From Paenibacillus sp. MAHUQ-63 (GTDB lineage Bacteria > Bacillota > Bacilli > Paenibacillales > NBRC-103111), in the NCBI RefSeq assembly GCF_028765165.1, contig NZ_JARADB010000005.1, forward strand, positions 248,001 through 312,000: a DNA stretch of 64,000 nucleotides. The letters are read 5' to 3'. The translations under genes and the position numbers were made by a program. The notes beneath the pieces were generated by a model. It was not told where the DNA came from. It saw only the letters and a program-made list of their open reading frames with translations, and ran no database searches. Of this stretch, positions 16,051 to 24,503 are shown in pieces (position 1 is the first letter of the stretch; every line of letters begins with the position of its first letter).

Positions 16051-17411
16051 ATTTCTTTCATCGCATATGTTTTACTATCCGAAGACCATAAGGATTCGAT
16101 TTCCTCCAGCGATTTCCCCCGCGTCTCAGGGACAATCCGCCATGTGAACAAGAACGTAAACAAAGACATAAAGCCGAAAATCCAGAAGGTCACGGCCGGA
16201 CCTGCGGAACCCAGCATCGGCGGGAACGTTTGCGATACGACATAATCTGCCGTCCACAGCGCCATGGACGCGATCGCCGTCGCTTTCCCGCGAATGCGGT
16301 TCGGGAATATTTCCGACAGCAGCACCCACACGACCGGACCGAGCGAGATCGCAAATGCAGCGACATACAGCAGGATAGCGGCCAGCACCAGAGGCCCGGA
16401 AGGCTGTCCCGAATGGAACTCCATGCCGATAATGAAGAGGGAGGCCGTCATGAATGCCGTTCCCCATAGCAGCAGCGGCTTCCGACCCACCTTGTCGATC
16501 AGCCAAATCGCCAGAATCGTAAACAGGAAGTTAATGAGCCCGACCAGAATCGTCTGAACCAATGAGGCATTGGTGCCGGCGCCCGTTTGTTTGAATATTT
16601 CCGGCGCATAGTACATAATCGCATTAATTCCCGTAACCTGCTGTAGAATAGCAAGCCCGACGCCCACGATGAGAGCAAGCTTCAAGGCGGGGCTGAACAG
16701 CTGGCGGACCGATCCGCTTTCCTGTTGGAAGGACTCCTTGATCTCCAGCACTTCCTGTCTCGCGAGCTGTTCGCCGTGAATGCGAAGCAGGATCGGAAGC
16801 GACTCCGCTGCCCTGCCTTGCTTAATCAGCCATCTCGGGCTTTCGGGCACGAAGAACAGCAGGATGAAGAACAGTAAGCCGGGCAGAACACCGAAGCCGA
16901 ACATCCACCGCCATCCCGTAGATACATCCCATGCGTCGTCCCCGTAGCCGGCAATCCACATATTAACGAAGTACACCAGGAAGATGCCGGTGACCGTCGC
17001 GAACTGATTCAACGCTACAAGCCGGCCGCGGTACTTGGCGGGCGCGATCTCCGCGTTATAGAGCGGACAGAGCGTCGACGTGATCCCAATCCCTAGACCG
17101 CCAATCATGCGGGAAATGATGTAACCGGTGAATGTATCGGGAATCGCCGATCCGACCGATCCGATAATGAATAGCAACGCGGCCAGCAGCAGCACCTTTT
17201 TCCTCCCGAATTTGTCTCCCAGCACACCGGCGCTGGCAGCTCCTATAATACAGCCGATAATCAAGCTCGAGACCGCCCACCCCACCTCGATCTCACTCAG
17301 GTCGAAGCGTTCTTTCATAAAACCGACGGCACCCGACACGACAGCCGTATCAAACCCAAACAATAAACCGCCCAAAGCGGCAACCATCGATACGAGAATG
17401 ACATATTTCAT
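16038..17411 (-). CDS. MFS sugar:proton symporter (sugar porter family, XylE-like)
   Basis: A 457-residue, twelve-span sugar porter. Family signatures are intact: GLLFGFDTAVVSG in span 1, GDKFGRKK between spans 2 and 3, RMIGGLGIGI, VPESPRWL at the end of the first half, QQVTGINAIMYYAP in span 7, DKVGRKPLL and VPETRGKSLEEIE at the C-terminus. Substrate is probably a pentose or hexose; the QQ-TG-N segment is the sugar-contact region. It lies downstream of a sugar-binding protein/histidine kinase/YesN-type operon on the same strand, with a 21-bp-spaced direct repeat between, so induction by that system is likely. Confidence 0.9.
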   Translation of the reverse strand: MKYVILVSMVAALGGLLFGFDTAVVSGAVGFMKERFDLSEIEVGWAVSSLIIGCIIGAASAGVLGDKFGRKKVLLLAALLFIIGSVGSAIPDTFTGYIISRMIGGLGIGITSTLCPLYNAEIAPAKYRGRLVALNQFATVTGIFLVYFVNMWIAGYGDDAWDVSTGWRWMFGFGVLPGLLFFILLFFVPESPRWLIKQGRAAESLPILLRIHGEQLARQEVLEIKESFQQESGSVRQLFSPALKLALIVGVGLAILQQVTGINAIMYYAPEIFKQTGAGTNASLVQTILVGLINFLFTILAIWLIDKVGRKPLLLWGTAFMTASLFIIGMEFHSGQPSGPLVLAAILLYVAAFAISLGPVVWVLLSEIFPNRIRGKATAIASMALWTADYVVSQTFPPMLGSAGPAVTFWIFGFMSLFTFLFTWRIVPETRGKSLEEIESLWSSDSKTYAMKEMPDA

Positions 17412-17501
17412 GCTGATTTGATCCTTTCCGACATCACCGCACTTCGCGCGTATGAGTCATGTTATATGCTGAATAAACGATATACTCTTGTGACAGTGCC
17501 C

Positions 17502-17576
17502 ATTATATCACGGGTTCCGGGCATGCTCGGCTTCCTTTCCCTGCACTTAATTGACGTTATCCAGCACAATTTTGAC
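17502..17576 (-). promoter_or_regulatory. sugar-porter promoter with 21-bp-spaced direct repeats (probable YesN-type operator)
   Basis: On the minus strand GTCAAAATTGTGC (17576-17564) and GTCAATTAAGTGC (17555-17543) are direct repeats exactly 21 bp apart, the spacing of two AraC-family half-sites on one DNA face. A TATAAT box follows at 17507-17502 with no good -35, as at activated promoters. The site lies between the AraC-type response regulator and the porter. The remaining spacer holds nothing recognised. Confidence 0.6.
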
Positions 17577-17664
17577 CCCCGCCTCAGTCTATGCGAAGCG
17601 CTGCCGCAAACTAGCACTATCTTGTCCGCACACGACAAAAAAGTCCATGCTATTGCGCATGAAC

Positions 17665-19023
17665 TTAATCGCCCGGCTGATGGCGGTACTCCGTGGGTGT
17701 AACCCCGGTTACTTTTTTAAAAACACGGCTGAAATAATTAGGATCCTTATATCCAACCGCATAACAAACCTCCTTGAGGCTCAGCTGCCCCTCCCGGATG
17801 TAAGCTTTCGCCCTGTCAATGCGCAGCCCCGTCACATAATCGATAAAGGTTTCCCCCGTATGCTGCTTGAACACCTTGCTGAAATAATACGGGTTCAAAT
17901 GAACATGATCCGCGGCTTCCTCTAGCGACAACTCCTCTTGGTATTTGCCTTTAATGAATGTCACAGCCTTGTCGACAACACTCCATGTCCGCTGTTCGCG
18001 CTCCTCCCGAATTTGCTTGATCGCCAATTCCACATAGGTGCGTTCCCTGCTTGTGTCGCCTGTCTCCCGCTGCCCTTCCATCGACACCTCATGCAGATCG
18101 CCGAAGCGGCAGAGGGTTCCCCACGTTTTGTGATACGTTGAGGCAAATACAGCCTCGTAATATGATCTTTTGATCCCCTGGATCCCTGCTCCCACGGAAC
18201 CGATACCGACGGCCGCTTCAATTCCCCGTTGGCTGCGCAGCGCCTCTAGCAGCTTGGCGCCAAGAGCCTGCGCCTCGTCTGACGGCCTATCTCCCTTCGC
18301 AGAGGGTTTCTCCAGAAAGAAAATAACCATATGGGAATAGACCATGGAACTGACTACACAGCCGATCCTGTCTCTGACGGCGCTTTTGGCCATCGCTTTG
18401 ACCGATTCGTAAATCCTCTTCTTCTCCAAGCCTAATTCCTTCTCAGGGATATGCCCCAATTCCGGCACAGCGAGCACAAGCGCGCAGCCTTGATCGATAG
18501 AGAGACCTAGCAGCTCCGCCAAGTTCCCCGCTTCCATCTCGCTGACTTGGTCGGACATAAAGTTCAGAGCCAGTTCCGTTTCCGCAAGCGGCAGCAGCTG
18601 GAACAGCTTGTCCCGCATGGCGAGCTCCTCGTCGCGCTTTCGCTGCTCCTGCTCAATCTCCGCCACCAACCGCTGCAGCAGCGAGACGATATGGTCCCGC
18701 CGGGCCGGTTTGACCACATACTCCTTGACCCCCAGGGCCAGCGCTTCTTGGGCATACTCGAAATATTCATAGGCCGTCACCAACACCATTTTGATCTGCG
18801 GGTGATGCGCCTTAATTTCCTTCAGAGCTTCCAGGCCGTGAATACCCGGCATTTTGACATCCATCAGAATAATATGGGGTCTATACTCCTCCGCCTTCCG
18901 AATAGCCGCCCGTCCATTCTCCGCATGAATAATTTCGAACGTACCCGGCATCATCCGGCTCACGATCCATTCCATGCCTTCTCTCTCCAGAGCCTCGTCA
19001 TCCGCGATCAATAGACGGTACAT
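17665..19023 (-). CDS. response regulator, YesN type (REC + AraC DNA-binding domain)
   Basis: 452 residues. REC domain at 1-120 with the acidic pair (LIADDEALEREG), phospho-acceptor Asp in IILMDVKMPG and Lys in EYVVKPARRD. A ~220-residue linker with a coiled start (EIEQEQRKRDEEL) follows, then a double helix-turn-helix AraC domain at 350-452 (SLEEAADHVHLNPYYFSKVF, GYKDPNYFSRVFKK). Start ATG 19023 has GGGAGGAACCCC; the kinase stop lies 26 bp inside it, so the genes overlap. Predicted to activate the sugar porter downstream once phosphorylated by the adjacent kinase. Confidence 0.92.
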   Translation of the reverse strand: MYRLLIADDEALEREGMEWIVSRMMPGTFEIIHAENGRAAIRKAEEYRPHIILMDVKMPGIHGLEALKEIKAHHPQIKMVLVTAYEYFEYAQEALALGVKEYVVKPARRDHIVSLLQRLVAEIEQEQRKRDEELAMRDKLFQLLPLAETELALNFMSDQVSEMEAGNLAELLGLSIDQGCALVLAVPELGHIPEKELGLEKKRIYESVKAMAKSAVRDRIGCVVSSMVYSHMVIFFLEKPSAKGDRPSDEAQALGAKLLEALRSQRGIEAAVGIGSVGAGIQGIKRSYYEAVFASTYHKTWGTLCRFGDLHEVSMEGQRETGDTSRERTYVELAIKQIREEREQRTWSVVDKAVTFIKGKYQEELSLEEAADHVHLNPYYFSKVFKQHTGETFIDYVTGLRIDRAKAYIREGQLSLKEVCYAVGYKDPNYFSRVFKKVTGVTPTEYRHQPGD

Positions 19024-20458
19024 GGGGTTCCTCCCTTCCGGCGGCGGGCAGCTTAATAAGAACTGTCGTTCCTTCGCCCGGCCTGCTGACGATATCGACA
19101 AGATTCTTCCTGCCGTAAAATAATTCGAGCCTTTTGAACACATTGCGCGTCCCTAAGCCCGTAGATTGCCCGTGCTCCCGGCGGCCGGGAGGTTCCGCTT
19201 CATAATCAAGCAGTGCGGCCCGAACCTGCTCGTTCATCCCGATCCCGTTGTCGGAGATCGCAACCCGCACCCACCCGGCTTCGCAGGACACCGTCAGCTT
19301 CAGCTCCGCCCCCTTCTCCATTCCTTCAATACCGTGTACGAACACATTTTCCAGAATCGGCTGCAGGGTTAGCGTGGGCATGCTGACATCCAATCCCCGC
19401 TCGTCGATTTCTGTCCCGAACTGGATCCGGTCGCGGAAACGGGCTTGTTGAATGGCGAAATATTCCTTGGCATGCTCCACCTCGTCTCTGAGCGTTACCG
19501 GGCGGTCCAGATTGCGAAGGTTGTACCGCAGCAGATTCGACATGGAGACGGTCAAGTCGCTTGTTCGTTCAGCGCCTTCAATCAGCGCGAGCTTGGACAA
19601 CACATTCAAAGAATTGAACAGAAAGTGAGGATTGATTTGATTTTGCAGCACCTCCAGCTCCAGCTCTTTGACCAGCTTGTCCTTCTCCAGGCTCATCTTC
19701 TCCTTCTGTATCAGCTCTCGCAAGTTGTCCTGCATCCGCCCGAACGCCGCAGACAGGACGCCGAATTCGTTCTCAGCGCTGATTACCGGAGCTTCCGTCT
19801 GCAGATTGCCGCCGGAGATCAGCTGTGCAGCCTTCGTTAATTGCCGGATCGGCCTCGTAATCCCCAGCGAGATGGCATAAGCGAACACGACGCTGATCCA
19901 TGTATTCAAGATAAATATCGCGATGCCCCAGCGGTTCATCGCCTCCGTTTGAAGCAGAATTTGCCGGTAGAACGGTCTGTAATAACTAAGCTCCGAATCG
20001 GTAAGCCGGTGCCCCTCATCCTGGATGAACACGGCGGTTCGTTCCGCCTCCTCATACAACGCAATATAAGCCAATGAATCGGGGCTTTCCAACGCTTTCA
20101 TGACACTGTCTTCCTGCCGCGCGAAGGTTTCCAGCATCCGCAGATAGCCGGAATGGGCGAGTCCTGTGCCAGGCATTGCGCTCCGAGCGGACAAGTCCGC
20201 GCTAAGGCGATTCAGCTCCTCCTTAAGCCCCAGGTAAGCCTGTAAGCTACTTTCGCTGCGCTCTGCGACATAGGCATTCAGCGCACGAAGGTTATCTTCC
20301 GTTTGCTGTGTAATCTGTTTGTATAATAATACACGGTCCAGCATGACATTGTAACTGAGCTGCACCGTTCTTCCGCTGTGGAAAATGTAATAAGAAACTG
20401 CATTATTGAAAATAAACAGCGCAGGTATGACAATAAACAGCATTCTCCGTATGTTCAT
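18998..20458 (-). CDS. sensor histidine kinase, LytS/YesM type
   Basis: 486 residues. Membrane span at ~7-27, an extracellular region of about 150 residues, a second span near 175-195, HAMP, then a His-kinase domain of the YesM type: NPHFLFNSLNVLSKLALIEG with the phosphorylated His, and an ATPase domain with LQPILENVFVHGIE, ISDNGIGMN and GTGLGTRNV. The start ATG at 20458 overlaps the binding-protein stop (ATGA). The all-alpha-looking extracellular part fits a sensor contacted by the upstream membrane-anchored binding protein, as in the XylFII-LytS-YesN systems of clostridia. Confidence 0.9.
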   Translation of the reverse strand: MNIRRMLFIVIPALFIFNNAVSYYIFHSGRTVQLSYNVMLDRVLLYKQITQQTEDNLRALNAYVAERSESSLQAYLGLKEELNRLSADLSARSAMPGTGLAHSGYLRMLETFARQEDSVMKALESPDSLAYIALYEEAERTAVFIQDEGHRLTDSELSYYRPFYRQILLQTEAMNRWGIAIFILNTWISVVFAYAISLGITRPIRQLTKAAQLISGGNLQTEAPVISAENEFGVLSAAFGRMQDNLRELIQKEKMSLEKDKLVKELELEVLQNQINPHFLFNSLNVLSKLALIEGAERTSDLTVSMSNLLRYNLRNLDRPVTLRDEVEHAKEYFAIQQARFRDRIQFGTEIDERGLDVSMPTLTLQPILENVFVHGIEGMEKGAELKLTVSCEAGWVRVAISDNGIGMNEQVRAALLDYEAEPPGRREHGQSTGLGTRNVFKRLELFYGRKNLVDIVSRPGEGTTVLIKLPAAGREEPHVPSIDRG

Positions 20459-21420
20459 GGCTTCCCTTTCACGATATCCGTCGCAATAAAGCTTTGGGCT
20501 GGGATCGCGTGCCCCTGATAAAACTCGTTTAACCAATAAACCGATTTGGCGCCAATCTCCCGGGGATGTTGAACGACAACAGCCTTAATCGTCCCTTGAT
20601 CGATGCCCTTCCGGGTCTCCTCCAAATCATCGAACCCGAAGACGCGGATATCGTTCCGGTTCGCCGCCTTCAATCCCTCGACAATCCCCGAGGCGTCCAA
20701 AGAACTGAATCCGACCATCGTTTGAATGCCGGGGTTGGCCTGCAGCATCGCTTCGGTTTGCCTTGCAGCTTGCAGTCTGGAAATGTTGGAGGACCGGACA
20801 TCGACAATCTCGAAGCCGCGGCGATCTGCTAGTAGGGAGCGAAATCCCTCCAACCGCTGCAGCTGATTGTCCGCCCTCTCGCTTCCGATCATGACACCGA
20901 TGCGGCCCTTCCCTACGGCTTCTTGCGAAACAAGCTCTCCCATCCGTTGACCCGCTTCCCTGTTATCCGTCCCGATATACGCCAACCGCCGGCTCCCTGG
21001 CGCATCGGCATCCACAGTGATAACGGGAATTCCGGCCTCTGCCGCCTTATTAATCAACTCTTCATAGGCCGGCTCCTTGATGCCTTGCAGCAAGACGGCA
21101 TCCGGCTTGGCCGCAATCGACTTCTCCAGCAGATTCGCCTGCTCGGCTGGGTTGATGCGGATCGGACCCATGTAGTCAATCTGCATGCCTAACTGTGCCG
21201 CTGTCTCTCTCGCACCTTGTTCAACCGTTCGCCAGAAAGGGTTATCCCGCTCTTGCGCAATGAGGATCACCCGTTTACCGGCTTCGCGCCCGGTATCGCC
21301 AGCCGCCATTTCCTTGACCAGGCGGTGAATCTGCCATGTAGACGAGAGGAACTGGATAATACAATAGCTAAAAATAAATGCCAGGCCTATGAGTCCGAAT
21401 GTCCCGTATTTTCTCGACAA
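20455..21420 (-). CDS. membrane-anchored RbsB/XylF-type sugar-binding protein (sensor component)
   Basis: 321 residues: one uncleaved-looking membrane anchor (residues ~8-27, no lipobox), then a periplasmic-binding-protein domain of the ribose/xylose type: VILIAQERDNPFWRTVEQGA, DAVLLQGIKEPAYEEL, PVITVDADAPGSRR, YIGTDNREAGQRM and VFGFDDLEETRKGI. There is no ABC permease or ATPase nearby; the gene instead overlaps the kinase gene. That arrangement marks it as an extracytoplasmic sugar sensor. The ligand cannot be read from the sequence. Start is TTG 21420 behind CGGAGGCACGCC. Confidence 0.88.
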   Translation of the reverse strand: MSRKYGTFGLIGLAFIFSYCIIQFLSSTWQIHRLVKEMAAGDTGREAGKRVILIAQERDNPFWRTVEQGARETAAQLGMQIDYMGPIRINPAEQANLLEKSIAAKPDAVLLQGIKEPAYEELINKAAEAGIPVITVDADAPGSRRLAYIGTDNREAGQRMGELVSQEAVGKGRIGVMIGSERADNQLQRLEGFRSLLADRRGFEIVDVRSSNISRLQAARQTEAMLQANPGIQTMVGFSSLDASGIVEGLKAANRNDIRVFGFDDLEETRKGIDQGTIKAVVVQHPREIGAKSVYWLNEFYQGHAIPAQSFIATDIVKGKP

Positions 21421-21498
21421 GGCGTGCCTCCGTTTCAGTCTGTCCTATGATTCACCTTCATTGTGACCGCGCGCTTCCTGAGATATACATCAGCGCTT

Positions 21499-21542
21499 TA
21501 GTTACAAAAGGGTAACTATCTTACTTAAAAGTACGTACTTTT
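21499..21542. promoter_or_regulatory. two palindromes in the divergent spacer before the aldo/keto reductase
   Basis: TAGTTAC and GTAACTA (21499-21518, 6-bp gap) and the perfect 16-bp palindrome AAAAGTACGTACTTTT (21527-21542). A weak promoter TTCAAT-17-TAATAA overlaps the second. GTAC- and GTAAC-rich dyads like these are typical targets of redox-sensing HxlR/MarR-type repressors such as YodB, which fits an aldehyde-detoxifying reductase. Confidence 0.5.
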
Positions 21543-21665
21543 CAATTCCGACCGGAACGTTCATAATAACATTGGCTGTCCGGTGACAAGATACGGATGG
21601 CGATCATGGTTTGCGGTGAAGGCGCCCTGCGCCAGCATATACATTCATTGAAGGAGGAAGTACGA

Positions 21666-22511
21666 ATGACCATCACCAATTTACAATCCACAACAACGCT
21701 GCACAACGGGGTTAGCATGCCTTGGTTTGGTCTGGGCGTATTCAAAGTAGAGGAAGGCTCCGAGGTTGTCAGCTCCGTGAAAGCCGCGATTAAGAACGGC
21801 TACCGAAGCATCGATACGGCAGCTATCTACGGCAATGAAACAGGCGTTGGACAAGCCATCGCCGAGGCGCTTCAAGAAAATGGCTTGTCCCGGGAGGATC
21901 TCTTCGTTACTTCGAAAGTATGGAACGCCGATCTTGGCTACGAATCGGCGATCGCCGCCTACGAAGCCAGCTTATCCAAGCTAGGTCTTGATTACCTTGA
22001 CCTGTATCTCATTCACTGGCCGGTGAAAGGCAAGTACAAAGAGGCTTGGCGCGCATTGGAAACCTTGTACAAAGAAGGCCGCGTCAAGGCGATCGGCGTC
22101 AGCAACTTCCAAATCCATCATCTTGAAGATGTCATGAAGGATGGAGAGATCAAGCCGATGGTAAACCAGGTTGAGCTTCATCCCCTGCTGGCTCAGCAAG
22201 AGCTGCACAGCTTCTGCCAAGCGAACGGCATCCAGTTGGAGGCTTGGTCGCCGCTCATGCAGGGTCAGCTTCTCGATCACCCGGTGCTAAGTGACATCGC
22301 CGCCAAACACGGCAAATCGATCGCCCAAGTGATTCTGCGTTGGGATCTGCAGCGCGGCATCGTGACGATTCCGAAATCGATCAAAGAGCATCGCATTATC
22401 GAGAACGCCAATGTGTTCGACTTCGCGTTATCCGAGGATGAAATGTCCCGTATCGGCGCTCTGAATGAGAACCGCCGCGTCGGCCCGGATCCGGACAACT
22501 TCAACTTCTAA
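21666..22511 (+). CDS. aldo/keto reductase (YvgN/YtbE type)
   Basis: 281 residues, (beta/alpha)8 fold. Catalytic tetrad visible: Asp and Tyr in SIDTAAIYGNE, Lys in VTSKVWN, His in LIHWPVKG. Cofactor motifs GVSNFQIHHL and a C-terminal TIPKSIKEHRI confirm an NADPH enzyme. Likely reduces methylglyoxal and other toxic aldehydes in the cytoplasm. Start ATG 21666 behind GAAGGAGGAAGTACGA. Its promoter region holds two palindromes suggesting repressor control. Confidence 0.92.
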   Translation: MTITNLQSTTTLHNGVSMPWFGLGVFKVEEGSEVVSSVKAAIKNGYRSIDTAAIYGNETGVGQAIAEALQENGLSREDLFVTSKVWNADLGYESAIAAYEASLSKLGLDYLDLYLIHWPVKGKYKEAWRALETLYKEGRVKAIGVSNFQIHHLEDVMKDGEIKPMVNQVELHPLLAQQELHSFCQANGIQLEAWSPLMQGQLLDHPVLSDIAAKHGKSIAQVILRWDLQRGIVTIPKSIKEHRIIENANVFDFALSEDEMSRIGALNENRRVGPDPDNFNF

Positions 22512-22522
22512 GCCGCTATAAG

Positions 22523-22570
22523 AAAGGCACCGTCCCTTCCGCCATGGAGGGGTGCGGTGCCTTTGCTTTT
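22523..22570 (+). terminator. terminator after the aldo/keto reductase
   Basis: AAAGGCACCG and CGGTGCCTTT close an inner CCCTTCC/GGAGGGG hairpin; T-rich sequence follows. Confidence 0.75.
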
Positions 22571-22573
22571 GTG

Positions 22574-22942
22574 TTAAACCGCGCTATGCAGGGCTTGAAG
22601 CGCCGCTTGCCGGTCCTTGAGGAAGAAGATCGAATTCCCCTGATTGCATTCGTAGATAAAATCCTTCAGACTCTTGCTGTCGTATCCGTCATAGTCGCCG
22701 ACGATGGCAATTTTCACCTGATAATTCGTATACTTTTGCAAAATATCGCCGGCCAGCTTTGTTTTCAGATCAAAAAACTCTTCCACAATATTGTTTTTGT
22801 GAATCAGCATTTTATCGCAGCCGGCCGTATAGCGAACCGACGCCATCAAGTCCAGCGCCGCTTGCACGTCGCCGATCAAGATGTCGTCGCTTTCCACAAT
22901 TGCAACTTGGGAAGGCCCATTGATATCGACGGTTATGTTCAT
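22574..22942 (-). CDS. DUF4180 family protein
   Basis: 122 residues. The pattern VAIVESDDILIGDVQAALDLM, then HKNNIVEEFFDLKTKLAGDILQKY and VAIVGDYDGYDSKSLKDFI matches the DUF4180 family, small cytoplasmic proteins of unknown function. It starts 17 bp after the epimerase-like gene on the same strand, so they are probably co-transcribed. No catalytic motif was recognised. Confidence 0.8.
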   Translation of the reverse strand: MNITVDINGPSQVAIVESDDILIGDVQAALDLMASVRYTAGCDKMLIHKNNIVEEFFDLKTKLAGDILQKYTNYQVKIAIVGDYDGYDSKSLKDFIYECNQGNSIFFLKDRQAALQALHSAV

Positions 22943-22959
22943 GCGCTCACCTTTTCTCC

Positions 22960-23979
22960 CTATTCCAATACGGTCTTCACCGCTTGGTCTAAGGCTGCAA
23001 TCACCTTATCGCACCATTGATCGAATTCCTGATCTTCCCTTTGGAGCTCAGGATGCGACAGCATGTGGGCAATAGTTTCCTTAATGCCTTGATCGAAACG
23101 CTTGGTTGCTACAAATTCAGGTACGAGCCGCTTCAGCTTGCTATTGTCAAAGACAACCGTGTTGGCTTTATCGCCTAGCAACCCGCCTCTATAGCTCCCC
23201 TTGCTGCACGCATCCAGAAATTCGGAAGCGACATGCACCGCCTGCAGCTTGACGCCAAGCGCGTCGGCAATCGCTTCATAAATTTGATTCCAGGTCAGCG
23301 ACTCATCCGATGTGATATGGACGGACTCTCCAATGGCATGCTTATTGCCCATGAGACCGATGAAACCTTTCGCAAAATCGCTGTTATGCGTCATGGTCCA
23401 CAGCGAAGTCCCGTCGCCATGAATGATAACCGGCTTGTTCTCCAGCATCCGTTTGGCTACCTGCCAGCTGCCTTTGCTGCCATGTACGCCGAGCGGGATA
23501 TTACGTTCGTCATACGTGTGGCTCGGTCTTATGATCGTAATCGGAAATCCATGGTCCCGGTACTGCTTTAACAAATAATCTTCGCAAGCGATTTTATTCC
23601 TCGAGTATTCCCAATATGGATTCGAAAGAGGCGTTCCCTCTGTAATTCGATAGTCAGATAATGGCGTTTGATATGCTGAAGCGGAGCTGATAAACATAAA
23701 TTGCTTCGTTTTACCTTGGAACAGCCGGTAATCCCGCTCCAACTGCGAAGGTTCGAATGCAATGAAATCCGCAACCACATCGAACTCCAAGTGTTCAATT
23801 AACTTCGCGACGACCTCCTCATCCCGAATATCCGCCGTCAGCAGGTTGGCCCCCGCCGGTAAAGACTCGTTCCTTGTCCCTCTGTTCAACAAATACAACT
23901 CGCATCCTTGTGCCAGCAGTTGTCGGGTAATCGCCGAGCTAATCGTTCCTGTTCCTCCAATAAATAGCGCTTTCATCAT
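22960..23979 (-). CDS. NAD-dependent epimerase/dehydratase (extended SDR)
   Basis: 339 residues. N-terminal Rossmann motif ALFIGGTGTISSAIT, central FISSASAYQTP, the catalytic YxxxK as YSRNKIACE, then IIRPSHTYDERN. This is the extended SDR branch that includes plant CSP41-like and sugar-nucleotide epimerases; substrate unknown. Two ATGs abut (MMK); GGAGGTGGC precedes them, so either could be used. First gene of a two-gene unit with DUF4180. Confidence 0.85.
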   Translation of the reverse strand: MMKALFIGGTGTISSAITRQLLAQGCELYLLNRGTRNESLPAGANLLTADIRDEEVVAKLIEHLEFDVVADFIAFEPSQLERDYRLFQGKTKQFMFISSASAYQTPLSDYRITEGTPLSNPYWEYSRNKIACEDYLLKQYRDHGFPITIIRPSHTYDERNIPLGVHGSKGSWQVAKRMLENKPVIIHGDGTSLWTMTHNSDFAKGFIGLMGNKHAIGESVHITSDESLTWNQIYEAIADALGVKLQAVHVASEFLDACSKGSYRGGLLGDKANTVVFDNSKLKRLVPEFVATKRFDQGIKETIAHMLSHPELQREDQEFDQWCDKVIAALDQAVKTVLE

Positions 23980-24044
23980 GCCACCTCCGGTAATCTTGAA
24001 TCATCTGTAATTACTTCGCCATTGCGCCCGTAAACCCTCCTGTA

Positions 24045-24083
24045 CAAAAAAGACCTGAGAAAGCGGTCCGCTTCCCTGGTCTC
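24045..24083 (-). terminator. terminator after the PhnA-like gene
   Basis: On the minus strand AGACC ... AAGCGG/CCGCTT ... GGTCT followed by TTTTTTG, just past the PhnA-like stop. Confidence 0.75.
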
Positions 24084-24087
24084 CGAT

Positions 24088-24429
24088 TTAAATCTTTTTA
24101 ACAAATTCGGATTTTAATTTCATGGCGCCAAAACTGTCGATTTTGCAATCAATGTCGTGATCGCCTTCAATCAGCCGAATGTTTTTGACTTTGGTGCCTA
24201 TTTTGATAACCATAGAACTGCCTTTTACTTTCAGGTCTTTAATGACGGTGACGGAATCCCCATCGTTCAGGACATTCCCGTTCGCGTCTCTCACGATTTT
24301 GACATCCGCATTGTTCTCCGAATCCGTATCTCCGTTCCACTCATGTGCGCATTCGGGGCAAATGAAGAGACCTCCATCTTCGTACGTGTATTCAGACTGA
24401 CATTGGGGACAGTTCGGTAAATTCGACAT
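24088..24429 (-). CDS. PhnA/YjdM family zinc-ribbon protein
   Basis: 113 residues, matching YjdM (formerly PhnA): an N-terminal zinc ribbon with CPQCQ and CPECAHEW, then a small beta-barrel ([18 protein letters not shown]). Despite the old name, these proteins are not shown to cleave phosphonates. The start is ATG 24429; the open frame extends 13 codons upstream without a good ribosome site. Stands alone between two terminators. Confidence 0.9.
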   Translation of the reverse strand: MSNLPNCPQCQSEYTYEDGGLFICPECAHEWNGDTDSENNADVKIVRDANGNVLNDGDSVTVIKDLKVKGSSMVIKIGTKVKNIRLIEGDHDIDCKIDSFGAMKLKSEFVKKI

Positions 24430-24503
24430 GATCTTATTGACTCCATTCCTATGGGTATTTCTCTTCATAACCCGGCGGCTCGCGAAGAGTTGACCGGGTC
24501 TTC

